A DNA stretch of 64,000 bases from Candidatus Brocadia sp. WS118 (GTDB lineage Bacteria > Planctomycetota > Brocadiia > Brocadiales > Brocadiaceae), in contig PHFX01000003.1 of assembly GCA_007618135.1 (NCBI GenBank), positions 62,001-126,000 of the forward strand. The letters run 5' to 3'. The stretch's first letter is position 1. The number at the start of each line of letters is the position of its first letter. Shown one piece after another: positions 9,104 through 18,495 of the stretch. The notes under the pieces were generated by a model. It saw only the letters and a program-made list of their open reading frames with translations, made no database searches and was not told the origin of the DNA. Made by a program: the position numbers and the translations under genes.

Positions 9104-9232
9104 ATGCTCCATAGCCGCAACCAAAATATCACCAGCGCAAGCATGATGACAAGGAAAAGTCATCAAAGGTATAATAGAAAAAAACACAACATCTTCCCTC
9201 ATGGAAAAGGAATTTATCGTTCAAAAATCTGA
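9104..9232 (+). CDS. Possible 42-aa leader ORF
   Basis: ATG at 9104 lies 7 nt after GGAGGA in the 3' arm of the preceding hairpin. The ORF is rich in basic residues (MTRKSHQRYNRKKHN in the middle) and ends with TGA at 9230-9232, three bases before the ATG of the carbamoyltransferase, which has no ribosome site of its own. This suggests translational coupling. The peptide matches nothing I know and the right boundary copy has no comparable ORF, so it may be chance. Confidence 0.3.
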   Translation: MLHSRNQNITSASMMTRKSHQRYNRKKHNIFPHGKGIYRSKI

Positions 9233-9235
9233 TGC

Positions 9236-10951
9236 ATGAAAACGCTGGGAATTCATATCGGTCATGATAGCGGCAGTTCCTTAATAATCGACGGTCAAAT
9301 CGTAGCAGATGTATCAGAGGAGAGGTTTGTCCGGATAAAACATTATGCAGGGCTCCCGGTAAATTCCATAAATTTCTGTCTTGCTGCGGGAAAAATCTCC
9401 TTTGAAGAACTTGACTTCATTGCAGTATCGGGTGAAATCGCTGACCTTAAGCTGAAAACACTCCTCAATCTCTCCGATGAAGATTTTGACCGCATCATCA
9501 GGCAGAACCTGCCTTGCCAATCCATCAGAAAAAAACTAAAGGGCATGATTAAGGATAAAATAGTGTATCGTGAAACTCCTCCGCTTTACCTGAAGTTTTT
9601 TCACCTTGCGCCGAAGACGAAGGTAATTAAGGTAGACCATCATCTGTCTCACGCAGCATCGGCATACTATACCTCAGGGTATCAGGATTGTATGATAATT
9701 ACCTGCGACGGAGTCGGCGATGGAACCTCCCTGGCCGTTTGGAATGGTTCACGCGGGACGATAATGGAAATAAAACGCTATGGCACATCAGGCTCGTTTG
9801 GGTGGTTCTATAGCCTGGTAACAGAGGCTCTTGGGTGGTGGGTGGGTGACGGAGAAGGGAAAACCATGGGACTGGCGCCGTATGGTGACAGAAAGACCGT
9901 TCTCGATAAAGAAATATTTGTTCATTATCTGCCACGCTATCAGAACGGAGAAATTGCTAAAGGGACTGATTTTGGCGCCGTTAAGTATTTTAAAGAATTT
10001 GATGCCTTTCATTGGCATTTTCCTGATGCCGGTAAAATTAAAAAGGTGGTTGATCGGTATGGTGCAGAAAATATTGCAGCCGAAGCCCAGGATTTATTAG
10101 AAGAATCGTTGTTGGGCTTTGTCAGGTACTGGGTGAAAAAAGAAGGGGCAAGGAACCTGGCGACCGCAGGAGGGGTATTTTTAAACGTGAAATTAAATCA
10201 AAAAATCATCGAGGATAATATCGTAGAAAACTATTCTATTTTCCCGAATGCGGGGGATGCAGGCCTTGCACTGGGGGCTGCATTATCGGTATCCCAAGGT
10301 TTTTCCAAAGAAAATATTACACAAAAGATCGATCATATCTATTGGGGGCCAGAGTATGGCAACGAGGAAATCGAATCTATTCTCAAAGAAAGAAATCTCC
10401 GTTACCGGAAGGCTGATAATATAGCGCAAGAGGCGGCAAGGGCATTAGCAGACCAGAAAATCATCGGGTGGTTCCAGGGAAAGATGGAGTCAGGCCCAAG
10501 GGCACTCGGCGGAAGATCTATTTTATTCGACCCGGGAAAGCCGGAAAATAAAGATATCATAAACATGCGGGTAAAGTTCAGGGAGCCTTTCAGGCCTTTT
10601 TGCCCTTCGATCATGGAGGAATATGCCCACGAATATCTTGTTACAAATTACAAAGACCGGTACATGATAACTGCCTGCAAGGTAAAGGATGAAAAAAGGA
10701 ACGTCATCCCGGCCGTAACGCATGTCGATGGTACCTGCCGACCGCAATTTATTTCACGGCAAATAAACAAACGATTCTGGGAATTACTCGACAACTTTCG
10801 CCAATACACGGGTGTGCCGGTAATTCTTAATACTTCCTTTAACATTAAAGGGGAACCCATTGTTTGCAGTCCGAGGGATGCCATCAAGTGTTTTTTTGAT
10901 ACGGGGCTGGATTTGCTGTTCATAGGCGATTTTATCGTGAGCAAATATTAG
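9236..10951 (+). CDS. NodU/CmcH-family O-carbamoyltransferase
   Basis: A protein of 571 aa, the family's normal length. The N-terminal Kae1/YrdC-like domain carries IHIGHDSGSSLI at the start, the metal-binding VDHHLSHAASAYY (~131) and DGVGDGTS (~157). The C-terminal carbamoyltransferase domain has GPRALGGRSILFDP, RPFCPSIMEE and NTSFNIKGEPIV. The family transfers a carbamoyl group from carbamoyl phosphate via carbamoyl-AMP to hydroxyls of sugars or antibiotics. As first gene of the + arm of the glycan island it most likely decorates a surface glycan. It lacks a close Shine-Dalgarno and may be coupled to the 42-aa ORF before it. Confidence 0.92.
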   Translation: MKTLGIHIGHDSGSSLIIDGQIVADVSEERFVRIKHYAGLPVNSINFCLAAGKISFEELDFIAVSGEIADLKLKTLLNLSDEDFDRIIRQNLPCQSIRKKLKGMIKDKIVYRETPPLYLKFFHLAPKTKVIKVDHHLSHAASAYYTSGYQDCMIITCDGVGDGTSLAVWNGSRGTIMEIKRYGTSGSFGWFYSLVTEALGWWVGDGEGKTMGLAPYGDRKTVLDKEIFVHYLPRYQNGEIAKGTDFGAVKYFKEFDAFHWHFPDAGKIKKVVDRYGAENIAAEAQDLLEESLLGFVRYWVKKEGARNLATAGGVFLNVKLNQKIIEDNIVENYSIFPNAGDAGLALGAALSVSQGFSKENITQKIDHIYWGPEYGNEEIESILKERNLRYRKADNIAQEAARALADQKIIGWFQGKMESGPRALGGRSILFDPGKPENKDIINMRVKFREPFRPFCPSIMEEYAHEYLVTNYKDRYMITACKVKDEKRNVIPAVTHVDGTCRPQFISRQINKRFWELLDNFRQYTGVPVILNTSFNIKGEPIVCSPRDAIKCFFDTGLDLLFIGDFIVSKY

Positions 10952-11156
10952 TTGTTTTCTTAAGAAGATATTTTGACATTTTTTAACAAAAAAGGTGACA
11001 GCTAGAACGGTAGAAACATCCTCACTGTATTAATTGAAGTCTGTAGGACCGTACTTGCAGAGGAAGGGATAAGGGCAGAAAGGTATGGATTTGGGACGAG
11101 AAAAGAAGAAAAGACTCGGGACTGACAAGCTCGTTAACTGACAACCGGGGAAAAAA

Positions 11157-12665
11157 ATGTCTTCAGAAATCTACAAAAAAATCGGCGGAAACTCAATTTA
11201 TACCCTTATCCGAAGGGTAATCATCCTTCCCATAGGCTTAGCGATAGTCCCGATCATCATTAAGTTTATTGGGGTTGAGGGATATGGGGTATGGATTATG
11301 ATACAAACCCTCCTCGCGTATTCTTCTGTGATGGACATGGGATTGAGCCCGGCTATAACAAAATATACGGCAGAATACGATGGGCAGGGAGACCATCGTA
11401 AAATGATACAAATTTTTAACACCCTTTTTGTTGTGTATCTATTTTTATGTCTTATATTGTTTCTCGTGGTTTTTGTGGGTAAAGGGATCATTGTAACTTC
11501 TCTGGTAAGGCCTGTCCATATCCCGAAGGAAACGGTGTCCTTTGTCTTAATAATCTCAGTGCTTGTGTTTTGTCTTACAATGGTTTTCAGTGTCTATCCT
11601 TCGTTTCTGAATGGTTTACAAAGGATGGATGTAACTAACAAAATAGATAGCATTTCGTCGGTAATCAAGTTTGCCCTTTCAGTGCTGTTTTTATATTTCG
11701 GCTGGGAAATCAAAGGTCTTGCCCTTGCGGGTGGCATATCCTGTATCATCGTTATTGCTTTGTATATCTACGCCAGTAAAAGAATCGCACCTTATTTAAC
11801 CTTCAACCCTTTTCTGTTCAATCTTAAAACGTTACAAGAGATTTGGGGATTTAGTATGTATGGTGCAATGAGTAATGTTGTGGCAATGATACATCTTCAA
11901 TTAGACAAGCTTATTATAAACTATGTTCTCGGGATCAACAGCCTTGCTATGTACGACATTGCTCACCGGCTGGTATCTTTTCTATGGGGCTTATGTGGTT
12001 CGTTTGTTGTGCCCATTATGCCTGCAATTTCAAAAATACACATTACTGATGGGATTGAGAAATCAAAGGAGGTTTTTCAAACGGTCTTTCAATATACCGC
12101 GCTGATTGTGTGTCCGCTGTTTTTGTTTGTTTCCGTATTTGCACACACCTTGATTGTGGCCTGGTTAGGCACTGGTTATGAAAATGCCGTTTCTGTTTTG
12201 AGGATTTTATCGGTTGCGTATATGATGAATATCCTGTGCGGGCCGGTTACATCGGTTTTGTCGGGGATGGGATCGTATAAGATTACGTTTTACGGAGGTG
12301 TTGTCGCTTCTGTGGCTGCCGTTCTTTTCTGTATCATCCTTTCGTTAAAGTTTGGTATCATAGGGTGTGCCGTGGGTATTTTATTAGCATTTCTCCTTGC
12401 AGATACCTTTCTCTTTCTTTGGCTTCAAAGGCTTTTTGTCTCTTCTTCCCTGTCTCGTCTTGCGTATCGTTCCCTTTGCTTTCCTGTGGTTATCAGTATC
12501 ATTATTTTTCCTGGGACTAAGGTACTCATAGAGCACTTCTTCTCAAATAGATATATCGGGTTGATGCTGGCTAGTGTTGCACTGTTGATAGTTTATGGTG
12601 CAATAATTTATAAAGATAGAAATTATCGGGTTGTATGGCAGTCTATATCTGCGGTTCGTTGGTAA
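11157..12665 (+). CDS. Wzx-type polysaccharide flippase (copy 1)
   Basis: A 502-aa integral membrane protein with about 12-14 hydrophobic segments. The N-terminal GGNSIYTLIRRVIILPIGLAIVPIIIKFIGVEGYGVW and MDMGLSPAITKYTAEY patterns are typical of the PST/MATE-like oligosaccharide flippases that move lipid-linked repeat units across the inner membrane. GGGG followed by A-rich sequence precedes the ATG. The 205 bp upstream hold nothing I can name. A second, dissimilar flippase lies at 35535. Confidence 0.85.
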   Translation: MSSEIYKKIGGNSIYTLIRRVIILPIGLAIVPIIIKFIGVEGYGVWIMIQTLLAYSSVMDMGLSPAITKYTAEYDGQGDHRKMIQIFNTLFVVYLFLCLILFLVVFVGKGIIVTSLVRPVHIPKETVSFVLIISVLVFCLTMVFSVYPSFLNGLQRMDVTNKIDSISSVIKFALSVLFLYFGWEIKGLALAGGISCIIVIALYIYASKRIAPYLTFNPFLFNLKTLQEIWGFSMYGAMSNVVAMIHLQLDKLIINYVLGINSLAMYDIAHRLVSFLWGLCGSFVVPIMPAISKIHITDGIEKSKEVFQTVFQYTALIVCPLFLFVSVFAHTLIVAWLGTGYENAVSVLRILSVAYMMNILCGPVTSVLSGMGSYKITFYGGVVASVAAVLFCIILSLKFGIIGCAVGILLAFLLADTFLFLWLQRLFVSSSLSRLAYRSLCFPVVISIIIFPGTKVLIEHFFSNRYIGLMLASVALLIVYGAIIYKDRNYRVVWQSISAVRW

Positions 12666-12788
12666 GAATTTTTGGAATAGTGTGTGATAAATGCTTGATA
12701 CGTCCTTCTTCTTTTAGCCACTCATGACAATACCTTGCGATGGCGTTGTTTCCATTGTTTTTTTTATCCAACGAAGGCGTGAAAATCC

Positions 12789-14168
12789 ATGCTTTATAGT
12801 TTGTGCAGAGAAAAAGAGATAAAAGGTCGGCTATCCAAAGCAGGTGAAATAGATCCTCAGTTATATAATTTCTTAATCGAGAAGATAGAATTTGGTAAAT
12901 ATCTCCGATATAAAAAAATCGTAACGCAATTGGTAAGAAAAATCATTGCGATGGGGACAAGGAGTTATTTAAATAGTCTCTCATGGAGAGGGATTATCAA
13001 TAAGATAAACATTCCTTCGCATAAGAAAAAAATTTTGTTCGTAACAGGATTAACGTTTAATAGTGTGGGAATAAGTATCTACTTGAGAAAAACGGGTGAA
13101 TTTGAGACGATCCTCCTTACGGAAAATCCCTGGCTTGTTGGATTTTTCAGGCAATATTTCGATGCGGTCTATGTATATAATTCTTATTTTGATGTTATTC
13201 GTATTCTCATGTTGTCAAAGCCTTACAAAGTACATATTCACGGATCGCATAATTACTACTTTTTGGGTGTCCTTGCATGCTGTTTTAATAGCGCTGGCAC
13301 AATTGCCGGATTTATCGACCCGCCTTCTTTTGAACCTTCGGCAGACAACCCTGAAGAATTACGCAAAAAACCGAAGGATACCCAGATGGATTGTTTTTCA
13401 GAAGAATTTATCTTTAAAGAAGCGGATGGAATTGTTCTCACCATGAACACGCTTGTTGCAGGAGAAAAATTACGGCTTCGTTATCACTCAAAGGTGCCTG
13501 TACTCGAATTTCCCACGTATGTATGTGATGAGTTTTTCGAGGAAGAAGAGAAATATTCACAAAGAGACGGCAGGACATACCTTGTCTATGGCGGTATTGT
13601 TGCTCCTTCTCATCAACCGAAGGAAATCTATGGCGCTGCTCAATTTATTGATCTTGCCAAAAATTTTATTCGGCAGGGATTGTGTTTCCATATGTATCTT
13701 TCTCCGCATTTTTCTCCGATTCAAATTGATACCTTATATTCAGACTATATTCAACTCGCTGCAGAGTCGCCGGATTTCAATTTTCAATATGGAATTCCTC
13801 TTGATAGAGCAACAAAAGAATTCTCAAAATATGATTTTGCTGTTATGATACATATAACAAAAGGCACAAAAATGAATGCATTTCATTTTAATACCTGTAT
13901 TCCAACGAAGTTTTTCACGTATCTGTCTGCGGGGCTGCCGGTCATTATCAATAAAGAGTTTGCATATATTGTATCCGTAGTCAGAAAATATGAAATTGGC
14001 ATTGTCGTAGACCAGGATGAAATTGATTCTTTGGCTGAGATTATTAAAAGCTATGATTATGAAAAACTAAAGGCGAATGTCAAACGTGCCAGGGATGAGT
14101 TTTCCATGAAAAAACATATTGGTCGTTTGATTGAGTTCTATGGGCAAAGAGACGGGAATTTTTCGTGA
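12789..14168 (+). CDS. GT4-like glycosyltransferase (paralogue A)
   Basis: A protein of 459 aa with a GT-B-like layout. There is an N-terminal domain beginning at the KKKILFVTGLTFN strand (~76), and a C-terminal nucleotide-sugar domain with FDFAVMIH-type strands and the signature PTKFFTYLSAGLPVIIN (~377-393), the GT4 pattern that precedes the ribose-binding Glu. The region around ETILLTENPWLVGFFRQYFDAVYVYN is closely matched by the protein at 30710, so the two are paralogues from one island. Donor and acceptor are unknown. The ATG follows an AAGG about 11 nt upstream. Confidence 0.75.
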   Translation: MLYSLCREKEIKGRLSKAGEIDPQLYNFLIEKIEFGKYLRYKKIVTQLVRKIIAMGTRSYLNSLSWRGIINKINIPSHKKKILFVTGLTFNSVGISIYLRKTGEFETILLTENPWLVGFFRQYFDAVYVYNSYFDVIRILMLSKPYKVHIHGSHNYYFLGVLACCFNSAGTIAGFIDPPSFEPSADNPEELRKKPKDTQMDCFSEEFIFKEADGIVLTMNTLVAGEKLRLRYHSKVPVLEFPTYVCDEFFEEEEKYSQRDGRTYLVYGGIVAPSHQPKEIYGAAQFIDLAKNFIRQGLCFHMYLSPHFSPIQIDTLYSDYIQLAAESPDFNFQYGIPLDRATKEFSKYDFAVMIHITKGTKMNAFHFNTCIPTKFFTYLSAGLPVIINKEFAYIVSVVRKYEIGIVVDQDEIDSLAEIIKSYDYEKLKANVKRARDEFSMKKHIGRLIEFYGQRDGNFS

Positions 14169-14181
14169 AGAACCGAAGAAC

Positions 14182-15126
14182 ATGACAGTCAAAATTCTCA
14201 TTATAAAGTTAGGATATTCAGAAACGTTAGACACGGAAATAGGACGAGTCCCCAGCCTGGGAGATGTACTCAGGACAACACCCATCCTTTGGGCATTGAA
14301 GGAAAAATACCCGGATTCCCATATAACATGGCTTGTCTCTGAAAATGCGGAACAACTCCTGCATGGAAACAAATTTATTGACAGGATTCTTGTGTGGGAT
14401 GCCTTTGTGCCATTCCAGCTCATGAGAGAAAAATTTGACATCCTCATAAACCTTGAAAAGATACCCGGTGTGGCGGCGCTCTCTGACATGATTGACGGGT
14501 GGACACGGTATGGTTTCCGGTTTGACAGCGTCACAGGACGGTACCATGCATATGAAAGTGGTTTAAGTTTTATCGATTACATAGAGAAAAAAAGGAAGAC
14601 CAATAACACAAAAGATTTTTGGCAGAAAGTTCTCATTGAAATGTTGGGGGTGGAATGGAAAGGGCAGGAATATATCATTGGATATAAACCAAAAACAGGG
14701 GTGGTTCACGATGTTGGATTAAATTATGAAGTTGGGTCTAAGTGGCCCACAAAAGCTATGCCTATCGAAAGATGGAAAGAACTTGAGAAAAAACTCCTGC
14801 ATTCCGGGTACACCGTGTCGTGGCAGCATGGGCTGAAGGATTTATATGAATATATGGACTGGATACATTCCTGTAAACTCATCATATCGACTGATAGTCT
14901 TGGGATACATCTTGCATTTACCTTTAAAAAAAACGTAATAGGAATTTTTGGTTCGACGGATTCACAAGAGATTTATCTGTATGACAAGGGCAAAGTGATT
15001 CATTCTCATCAGGAATGCACCCATATGCCCTGTTATTATTCAAAATGCATAACGGGGCTCAATTGCATGAATGAAATAGATATCGACAAAGTTGTTGAGA
15101 CATCACGGGAAATGCTGAGGAGATAA
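14182..15126 (+). CDS. ADP-heptose:LPS heptosyltransferase-like protein (GT9)
   Basis: The start is placed at the ATG giving MTVKILIIKLGY, 13 nt after the previous stop; an earlier in-frame ATG at 14131 would overlap the preceding gene. The protein has 314 aa. RVPSLGDVLRTTPILWALKEKYPDSHITWLVSE is the diagnostic GT9 N-terminus, and IHSCKLIISTDSLGIHLAFTF with GIFGSTDSQ is the C-terminal donor site. GT9 enzymes transfer heptose or related sugars to LPS core or other surface glycans. Cysteines near the end (HMPCYYSKCITGLNC) are usual in this subfamily. Confidence 0.85.
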   Translation: MTVKILIIKLGYSETLDTEIGRVPSLGDVLRTTPILWALKEKYPDSHITWLVSENAEQLLHGNKFIDRILVWDAFVPFQLMREKFDILINLEKIPGVAALSDMIDGWTRYGFRFDSVTGRYHAYESGLSFIDYIEKKRKTNNTKDFWQKVLIEMLGVEWKGQEYIIGYKPKTGVVHDVGLNYEVGSKWPTKAMPIERWKELEKKLLHSGYTVSWQHGLKDLYEYMDWIHSCKLIISTDSLGIHLAFTFKKNVIGIFGSTDSQEIYLYDKGKVIHSHQECTHMPCYYSKCITGLNCMNEIDIDKVVETSREMLRR

Positions 15127-15134
15127 AGAGTATC

Positions 15135-15929
15135 ATGGAATTGAAAAAATCACAGATATCGAAAGAGATAAGAAAAACGATTATCGAGCTGGCGAATAAA
15201 TCGAAAAGTCCCCATGTAGGGTCCTCTTTGTCCTGTGTAGATATATTAACGGTGCTGTATTTTGATGTGCTGAACCTACAGCCGTGGGAAAATCGGGATA
15301 TCTTTATTTTAAGCAAGGCACATGCTGCCATGTCACTCTATAGCACGTTAGCCAGGAGAGGCATCATAGATGAGAAGCTTTTAAACGGCTATTATCAAAA
15401 TGAGGGAACACTGCCGGCACACCTCGATAGATTCACGGCAAAGGGGGTGGAAGTATCGGCGGGTTCGCTTGGACATGGATTTAATATGGGACTTGGCATG
15501 GCCTTTGGATTTAAAAAGAAAAAACAGGACCGGAAGGTATACACCTTGATAGGTGATGGGGAATCACAGGAAGGGTCTATCTGGGAAGGCGCCCTGTTTG
15601 GTTCAAAGCTTGGATTAGATAACTTTACTGCAATTATGGACTATAACAACCTCCAGGGATACGGAAGGGCGCGAGAACTCTGCAGTTTTGAACCGGTAAA
15701 ATCAAAATGGCAGGCATTTGGCTGGCATGCTGTAGAAATAGGTGGTCATGATTTTAACGCTCTAAAGGATGCTTTCTGTGAATACACGCAGGGAAAACCC
15801 AAAATAATCATTGCACATACTACCAAGGGTAAGGGGGTTTCATTTATGCAGGACCAACTCATATGGCATTATTATATTGTGACGGATGAGCATAAGAAGA
15901 AAGCCCTCCTGGAATTGAGTGATATCTAA
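15135..15929 (+). CDS. Transketolase N-terminal (ThDP-binding) subunit
   Basis: A 264-aa half-transketolase. KSKSPHVGSSLSCVDILTVLYF, SKAHAA, SAGSLGHGFNMGLGMA (~113-128) and the ThDP/Mg motif GDGESQEGSIWEGA...NN (~143-171) are all present. With the C-terminal half at 16284 it would transfer a two-carbon ketol unit. Split transketolases inside polysaccharide loci often serve special sugars rather than central metabolism, which is inference. It begins 9 bp after the GT9 stop, so it is probably in the same operon. A small gene separates the halves. Confidence 0.9.
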   Translation: MELKKSQISKEIRKTIIELANKSKSPHVGSSLSCVDILTVLYFDVLNLQPWENRDIFILSKAHAAMSLYSTLARRGIIDEKLLNGYYQNEGTLPAHLDRFTAKGVEVSAGSLGHGFNMGLGMAFGFKKKKQDRKVYTLIGDGESQEGSIWEGALFGSKLGLDNFTAIMDYNNLQGYGRARELCSFEPVKSKWQAFGWHAVEIGGHDFNALKDAFCEYTQGKPKIIIAHTTKGKGVSFMQDQLIWHYYIVTDEHKKKALLELSDI

Positions 15930-15979
15930 AAATTACACTGGACACTGATTTCCCCGGAATTTTTAGATGGAGCAATACC

Positions 15980-16237
15980 ATGAACATTATGGAAAGAAAA
16001 AATACTGAATTAATTAAAGAATTCAATAGATATATTAGAGAGCATCCTGAATTTGTTGATAATATTCCCAGTAATGCAGTTGTAGTAATGCAGTTAGAGA
16101 AAGATGAGGAATTTAATAACTGGAGCCGTGAGATGGCAAAAAGTCAAGCAGAGAAAGGTCAATCAATCATATATATCAAGATAAAAAAAATGAGACCTAT
16201 CCGCTCTCGAATCGAAAAGCTGGAAATTGCCCTGTGA
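15980..16237 (+). CDS. Small DUF5647-like protein between transketolase halves
   Basis: An 85-aa acidic-to-basic protein. ELIKEFNRYIREHPEFVDNIPSNAVVVMQLEKDEEFN resembles DUF5647 proteins, which are usually near toxin-antitoxin-like or DUF2281-type genes; function is unknown. It may start at MERKN (15989) rather than MNIMERKN. Its insertion between two genes whose products act together suggests a passenger gene acquired later. Confidence 0.6.
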   Translation: MNIMERKNTELIKEFNRYIREHPEFVDNIPSNAVVVMQLEKDEEFNNWSREMAKSQAEKGQSIIYIKIKKMRPIRSRIEKLEIAL

Positions 16238-16283
16238 GGATAAAATCAATACGGACTTTGAGAAAAATTTTTTGCCTTAGCTT

Positions 16284-17201
16284 ATGAGAAATACTTTTAT
16301 TAATACCATAATTGACGCATGCAAGATCAGAGAGGACGTTTTCATCATCAGTGGAGACGCCGGACTCGGAGTGTTCGATGAATTCAAAAATACATTTTCT
16401 GATAAATTCCTCAACCTCGGAGTTGCGGAACAAAACATGATAAGCTTCACCGCAGGTCTCTCCATGACAGGGTTTAAAGTATATGTTTATAACATAATAC
16501 CTTTTGTGCTTTATCGATGTTACGAGCAGGTGAGAAATGATATCTGTTACCAGGAGCTGCCGGTTACCCTGGTTGGTATTGGAAGCGGCATTACTTACTC
16601 TCCGCAGGGGATGACTCACTACTCGGTTGAGGATATTGGGATAGCTCAATCCCTTCCGAATATGAAGGTCTTTTCGCCAACAGATCCGATAGAAGCAAAA
16701 CTTGCAGCAAAATTTTCTTTAAGCAGCGGATCGCCCGTATATGTAAGGCTAGCCAAGAGAGGTGAGCCCAATATACACAAAAATGAAACTTTTGATATAA
16801 CCGAACCCCAACTGATAGAAGACGGTGAAGATATAGCCATCATTTTCCACGGATCTATCGGTCTTGAGGTCTTGAAGGCCAGAGAGATACTGAAAAAGGA
16901 CGGAATCCTTCCCAAGCTTATCTCGATGCCCATGGTGATGCCGATAAATGGAGAAAAATTGTTTCTCATGCTCCGGAATCTAAAATGGGTTATTACCGTT
17001 GAAGAGCATTTCATAAATAGCGGGATCGGCTCTATGCTGTCGAGGGAATATGTAAAGGCAAACCCGGATTGGAAGCTGTCTACACTCGGAATACCAGATG
17101 GATTTATTCATGCGATCAAAGATTTGGATGGTATGCGTGAATATTTTGGGATTTCAGCAACCAGAATTGCGGAGTATATACGAAAGAAAGCAACTGTGTA
17201 A
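16284..17201 (+). CDS. Transketolase C-terminal subunit
   Basis: A 305-aa partner of the 15135 gene. It contains the pyrimidine-binding (Pyr) domain: FIISGDAGLGVFDEF, the catalytic Glu region FLNLGVAEQNMISFTAGLSMTG (~50-71), GSGITYSPQGMTHYSVEDI and PTDPIEAKLAA, followed by the transketolase C-terminal domain (YVRLAKRGEP, EEHFINSGIGSML). Length and motif order match the C-terminal split subunits. The intact catalytic and ThDP residues in both halves argue for an active enzyme. Confidence 0.9.
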   Translation: MRNTFINTIIDACKIREDVFIISGDAGLGVFDEFKNTFSDKFLNLGVAEQNMISFTAGLSMTGFKVYVYNIIPFVLYRCYEQVRNDICYQELPVTLVGIGSGITYSPQGMTHYSVEDIGIAQSLPNMKVFSPTDPIEAKLAAKFSLSSGSPVYVRLAKRGEPNIHKNETFDITEPQLIEDGEDIAIIFHGSIGLEVLKAREILKKDGILPKLISMPMVMPINGEKLFLMLRNLKWVITVEEHFINSGIGSMLSREYVKANPDWKLSTLGIPDGFIHAIKDLDGMREYFGISATRIAEYIRKKATV

Positions 17202-17219
17202 GAAAGGTGAAAGGGAGAA

Positions 17220-17882
17220 ATGGGAAGATTGTTAAATGTAGTCACACCCCTGCATAAAAAGACAAAGAGGGACTATCTTGGAAGGATGACTGATAACAAA
17301 ATCGAGTGTATGAAAATTGCCAAGAAATACGGGCAGGAATATTGGGACGGGGATAGACGATACGGATACGGTGGTTATAAATATGATGGCAGGTGGGAGG
17401 CCGTTGCCAGAAAATTAATCGAGACATATCGTCTTCCGGATGATGCAAAGATCCTCGATGTTGGTTGTGGGAAAGGTTTTCTGCTCTATGAGTTCAAAAA
17501 AATTTTACCAAACTGCAGTGTTACGGGTTTTGATGTCTCGGAATACGGCCTGAAAAACGCCAAAGAGGAAATAAAAGAACAGGTTTTTCCATACAAGGCA
17601 CAGGATGTTTATCCCTTTGGGAATCATGCCTTTGACCTGGTGATTTCGATAACAACACTCCACAATCTCCATATCTTCGAACTGAAAATGGCAGTAAAAG
17701 AAATGGAAAGGGTGGGGAAAAACAAATATATCGTTGTAGAGGGATACCGAAACGAAGACGAGCTGTTCAACTTAGAATGCTGGGCGCTCACCTGCGAGAG
17801 TTTTTTTAAACCACAGGAATGGATCTGGTTGTTTCACGAATTTGGCTATACGGGCGATTATGAGTTTATCTATTTTGAGTAA
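17220..17882 (+). CDS. Class I SAM-dependent methyltransferase
   Basis: A protein of 220 aa. AKILDVGCGKGFLLYEFKK (~79-97) is motif I for SAM binding, VTGFDVSEYGLKNAKEEI supplies the acidic loop, and FDLVISITTLHNL is motif IV. It sits 18 bp after the transketolase gene, with a GGGAGAAATG start context. It probably methylates a sugar or sugar intermediate of the island; the exact acceptor cannot be read from sequence. Confidence 0.85.
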   Translation: MGRLLNVVTPLHKKTKRDYLGRMTDNKIECMKIAKKYGQEYWDGDRRYGYGGYKYDGRWEAVARKLIETYRLPDDAKILDVGCGKGFLLYEFKKILPNCSVTGFDVSEYGLKNAKEEIKEQVFPYKAQDVYPFGNHAFDLVISITTLHNLHIFELKMAVKEMERVGKNKYIVVEGYRNEDELFNLECWALTCESFFKPQEWIWLFHEFGYTGDYEFIYFE

Positions 17883-17902
17883 AGAAGGAGGAAAATACAA
17901 GT

Positions 17903-18130
17903 ATGCCATTGAGAGTGATAGAAGGAAAGTTTAAAAAAGGGGTGGTAACCCTCAAAAAAGTACCAAAAGATATAGAAGAATCTGAAATAGTAGTTATTTT
18001 TACCCATGAAAAAAAGATTGAAAGAAAAAAGATGCAAAATGATTTAAAAGAGGCACTTCTGAATGTGAAAGACATGCAGGCAGGAAAACTACCCAAAAAA
18101 AGTGCAAGAAACTTGTTGGATGAGTTATAG
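17903..18130 (+). CDS. Antitoxin of RelE-type pair (DUF104/AF2212-like start)
   Basis: A 75-aa protein. The N-terminal strand-rich MPLRVIEGKFKKGVVTLKK resembles AF2212/DUF104 antitoxins, while the C-terminal charged helix is typical of a toxin-wrapping tail. It overlaps the next gene by 11 bp, the usual antitoxin-first order. It has a strong GGAGG ribosome site. Confidence 0.7.
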   Translation: MPLRVIEGKFKKGVVTLKKVPKDIEESEIVVIFTHEKKIERKKMQNDLKEALLNVKDMQAGKLPKKSARNLLDEL

Positions 18131-18446
18131 GCTATATACTACCAGGAAATTTGAGAAAGATATTAAAAGGCTGAGCAGAAAATATCGCGGATTAAAGGAT
18201 GATTATAAGGTATTGTTGGATGAATTGGAAAATAATCCGCTTAGAGGTATCAAACTTTTTGATGGTATTTATAAAATCAGACTTAAAAGTTCTGATATGA
18301 AAAAAGGAAAGTCTGACAGTTTCAGAGTAATTTATTATGTTATGACAAATAGTAAAGAAGTTTATCTTTTAACAATGTATTCAAAGGGTGAAAAAGAAGA
18401 TATATCTCGTGAAGAGATACGAAACATTTTGCGAGAAATTTTCTAA
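18120..18446 (+). CDS. RelE/ParE-superfamily toxin
   Basis: The start is chosen at MSYRLYTTRKFEKD, overlapping the antitoxin stop; it gives 108 aa. TTRKFEKDIKRLSRKY, NPLRGIKLFDGIYKIRL and DSFRVIYYVM follow the RelE/YoeB/HigB pattern of alternating helix and basic strands, with the SFRVIYYV strand carrying the usual Arg. The likely role is a ribosome-dependent mRNA interferase or gyrase poison. It lies inside the glycan island between a methyltransferase and a radical-SAM gene, where it may stabilise the locus. Confidence 0.78.
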   Translation: MSYRLYTTRKFEKDIKRLSRKYRGLKDDYKVLLDELENNPLRGIKLFDGIYKIRLKSSDMKKGKSDSFRVIYYVMTNSKEVYLLTMYSKGEKEDISREEIRNILREIF

Positions 18447-18495
18447 ATATCTGTGTTTATCTGCGAGAATCAGCGTCCAATTTGATTTTTTCATT

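Noticed and set aside
18388-18495. Longer N-terminus of radical-SAM protein 1
   Set aside because: It would overlap the toxin gene and reads through a degenerate repeat; the family start fits the ATG at 18496.
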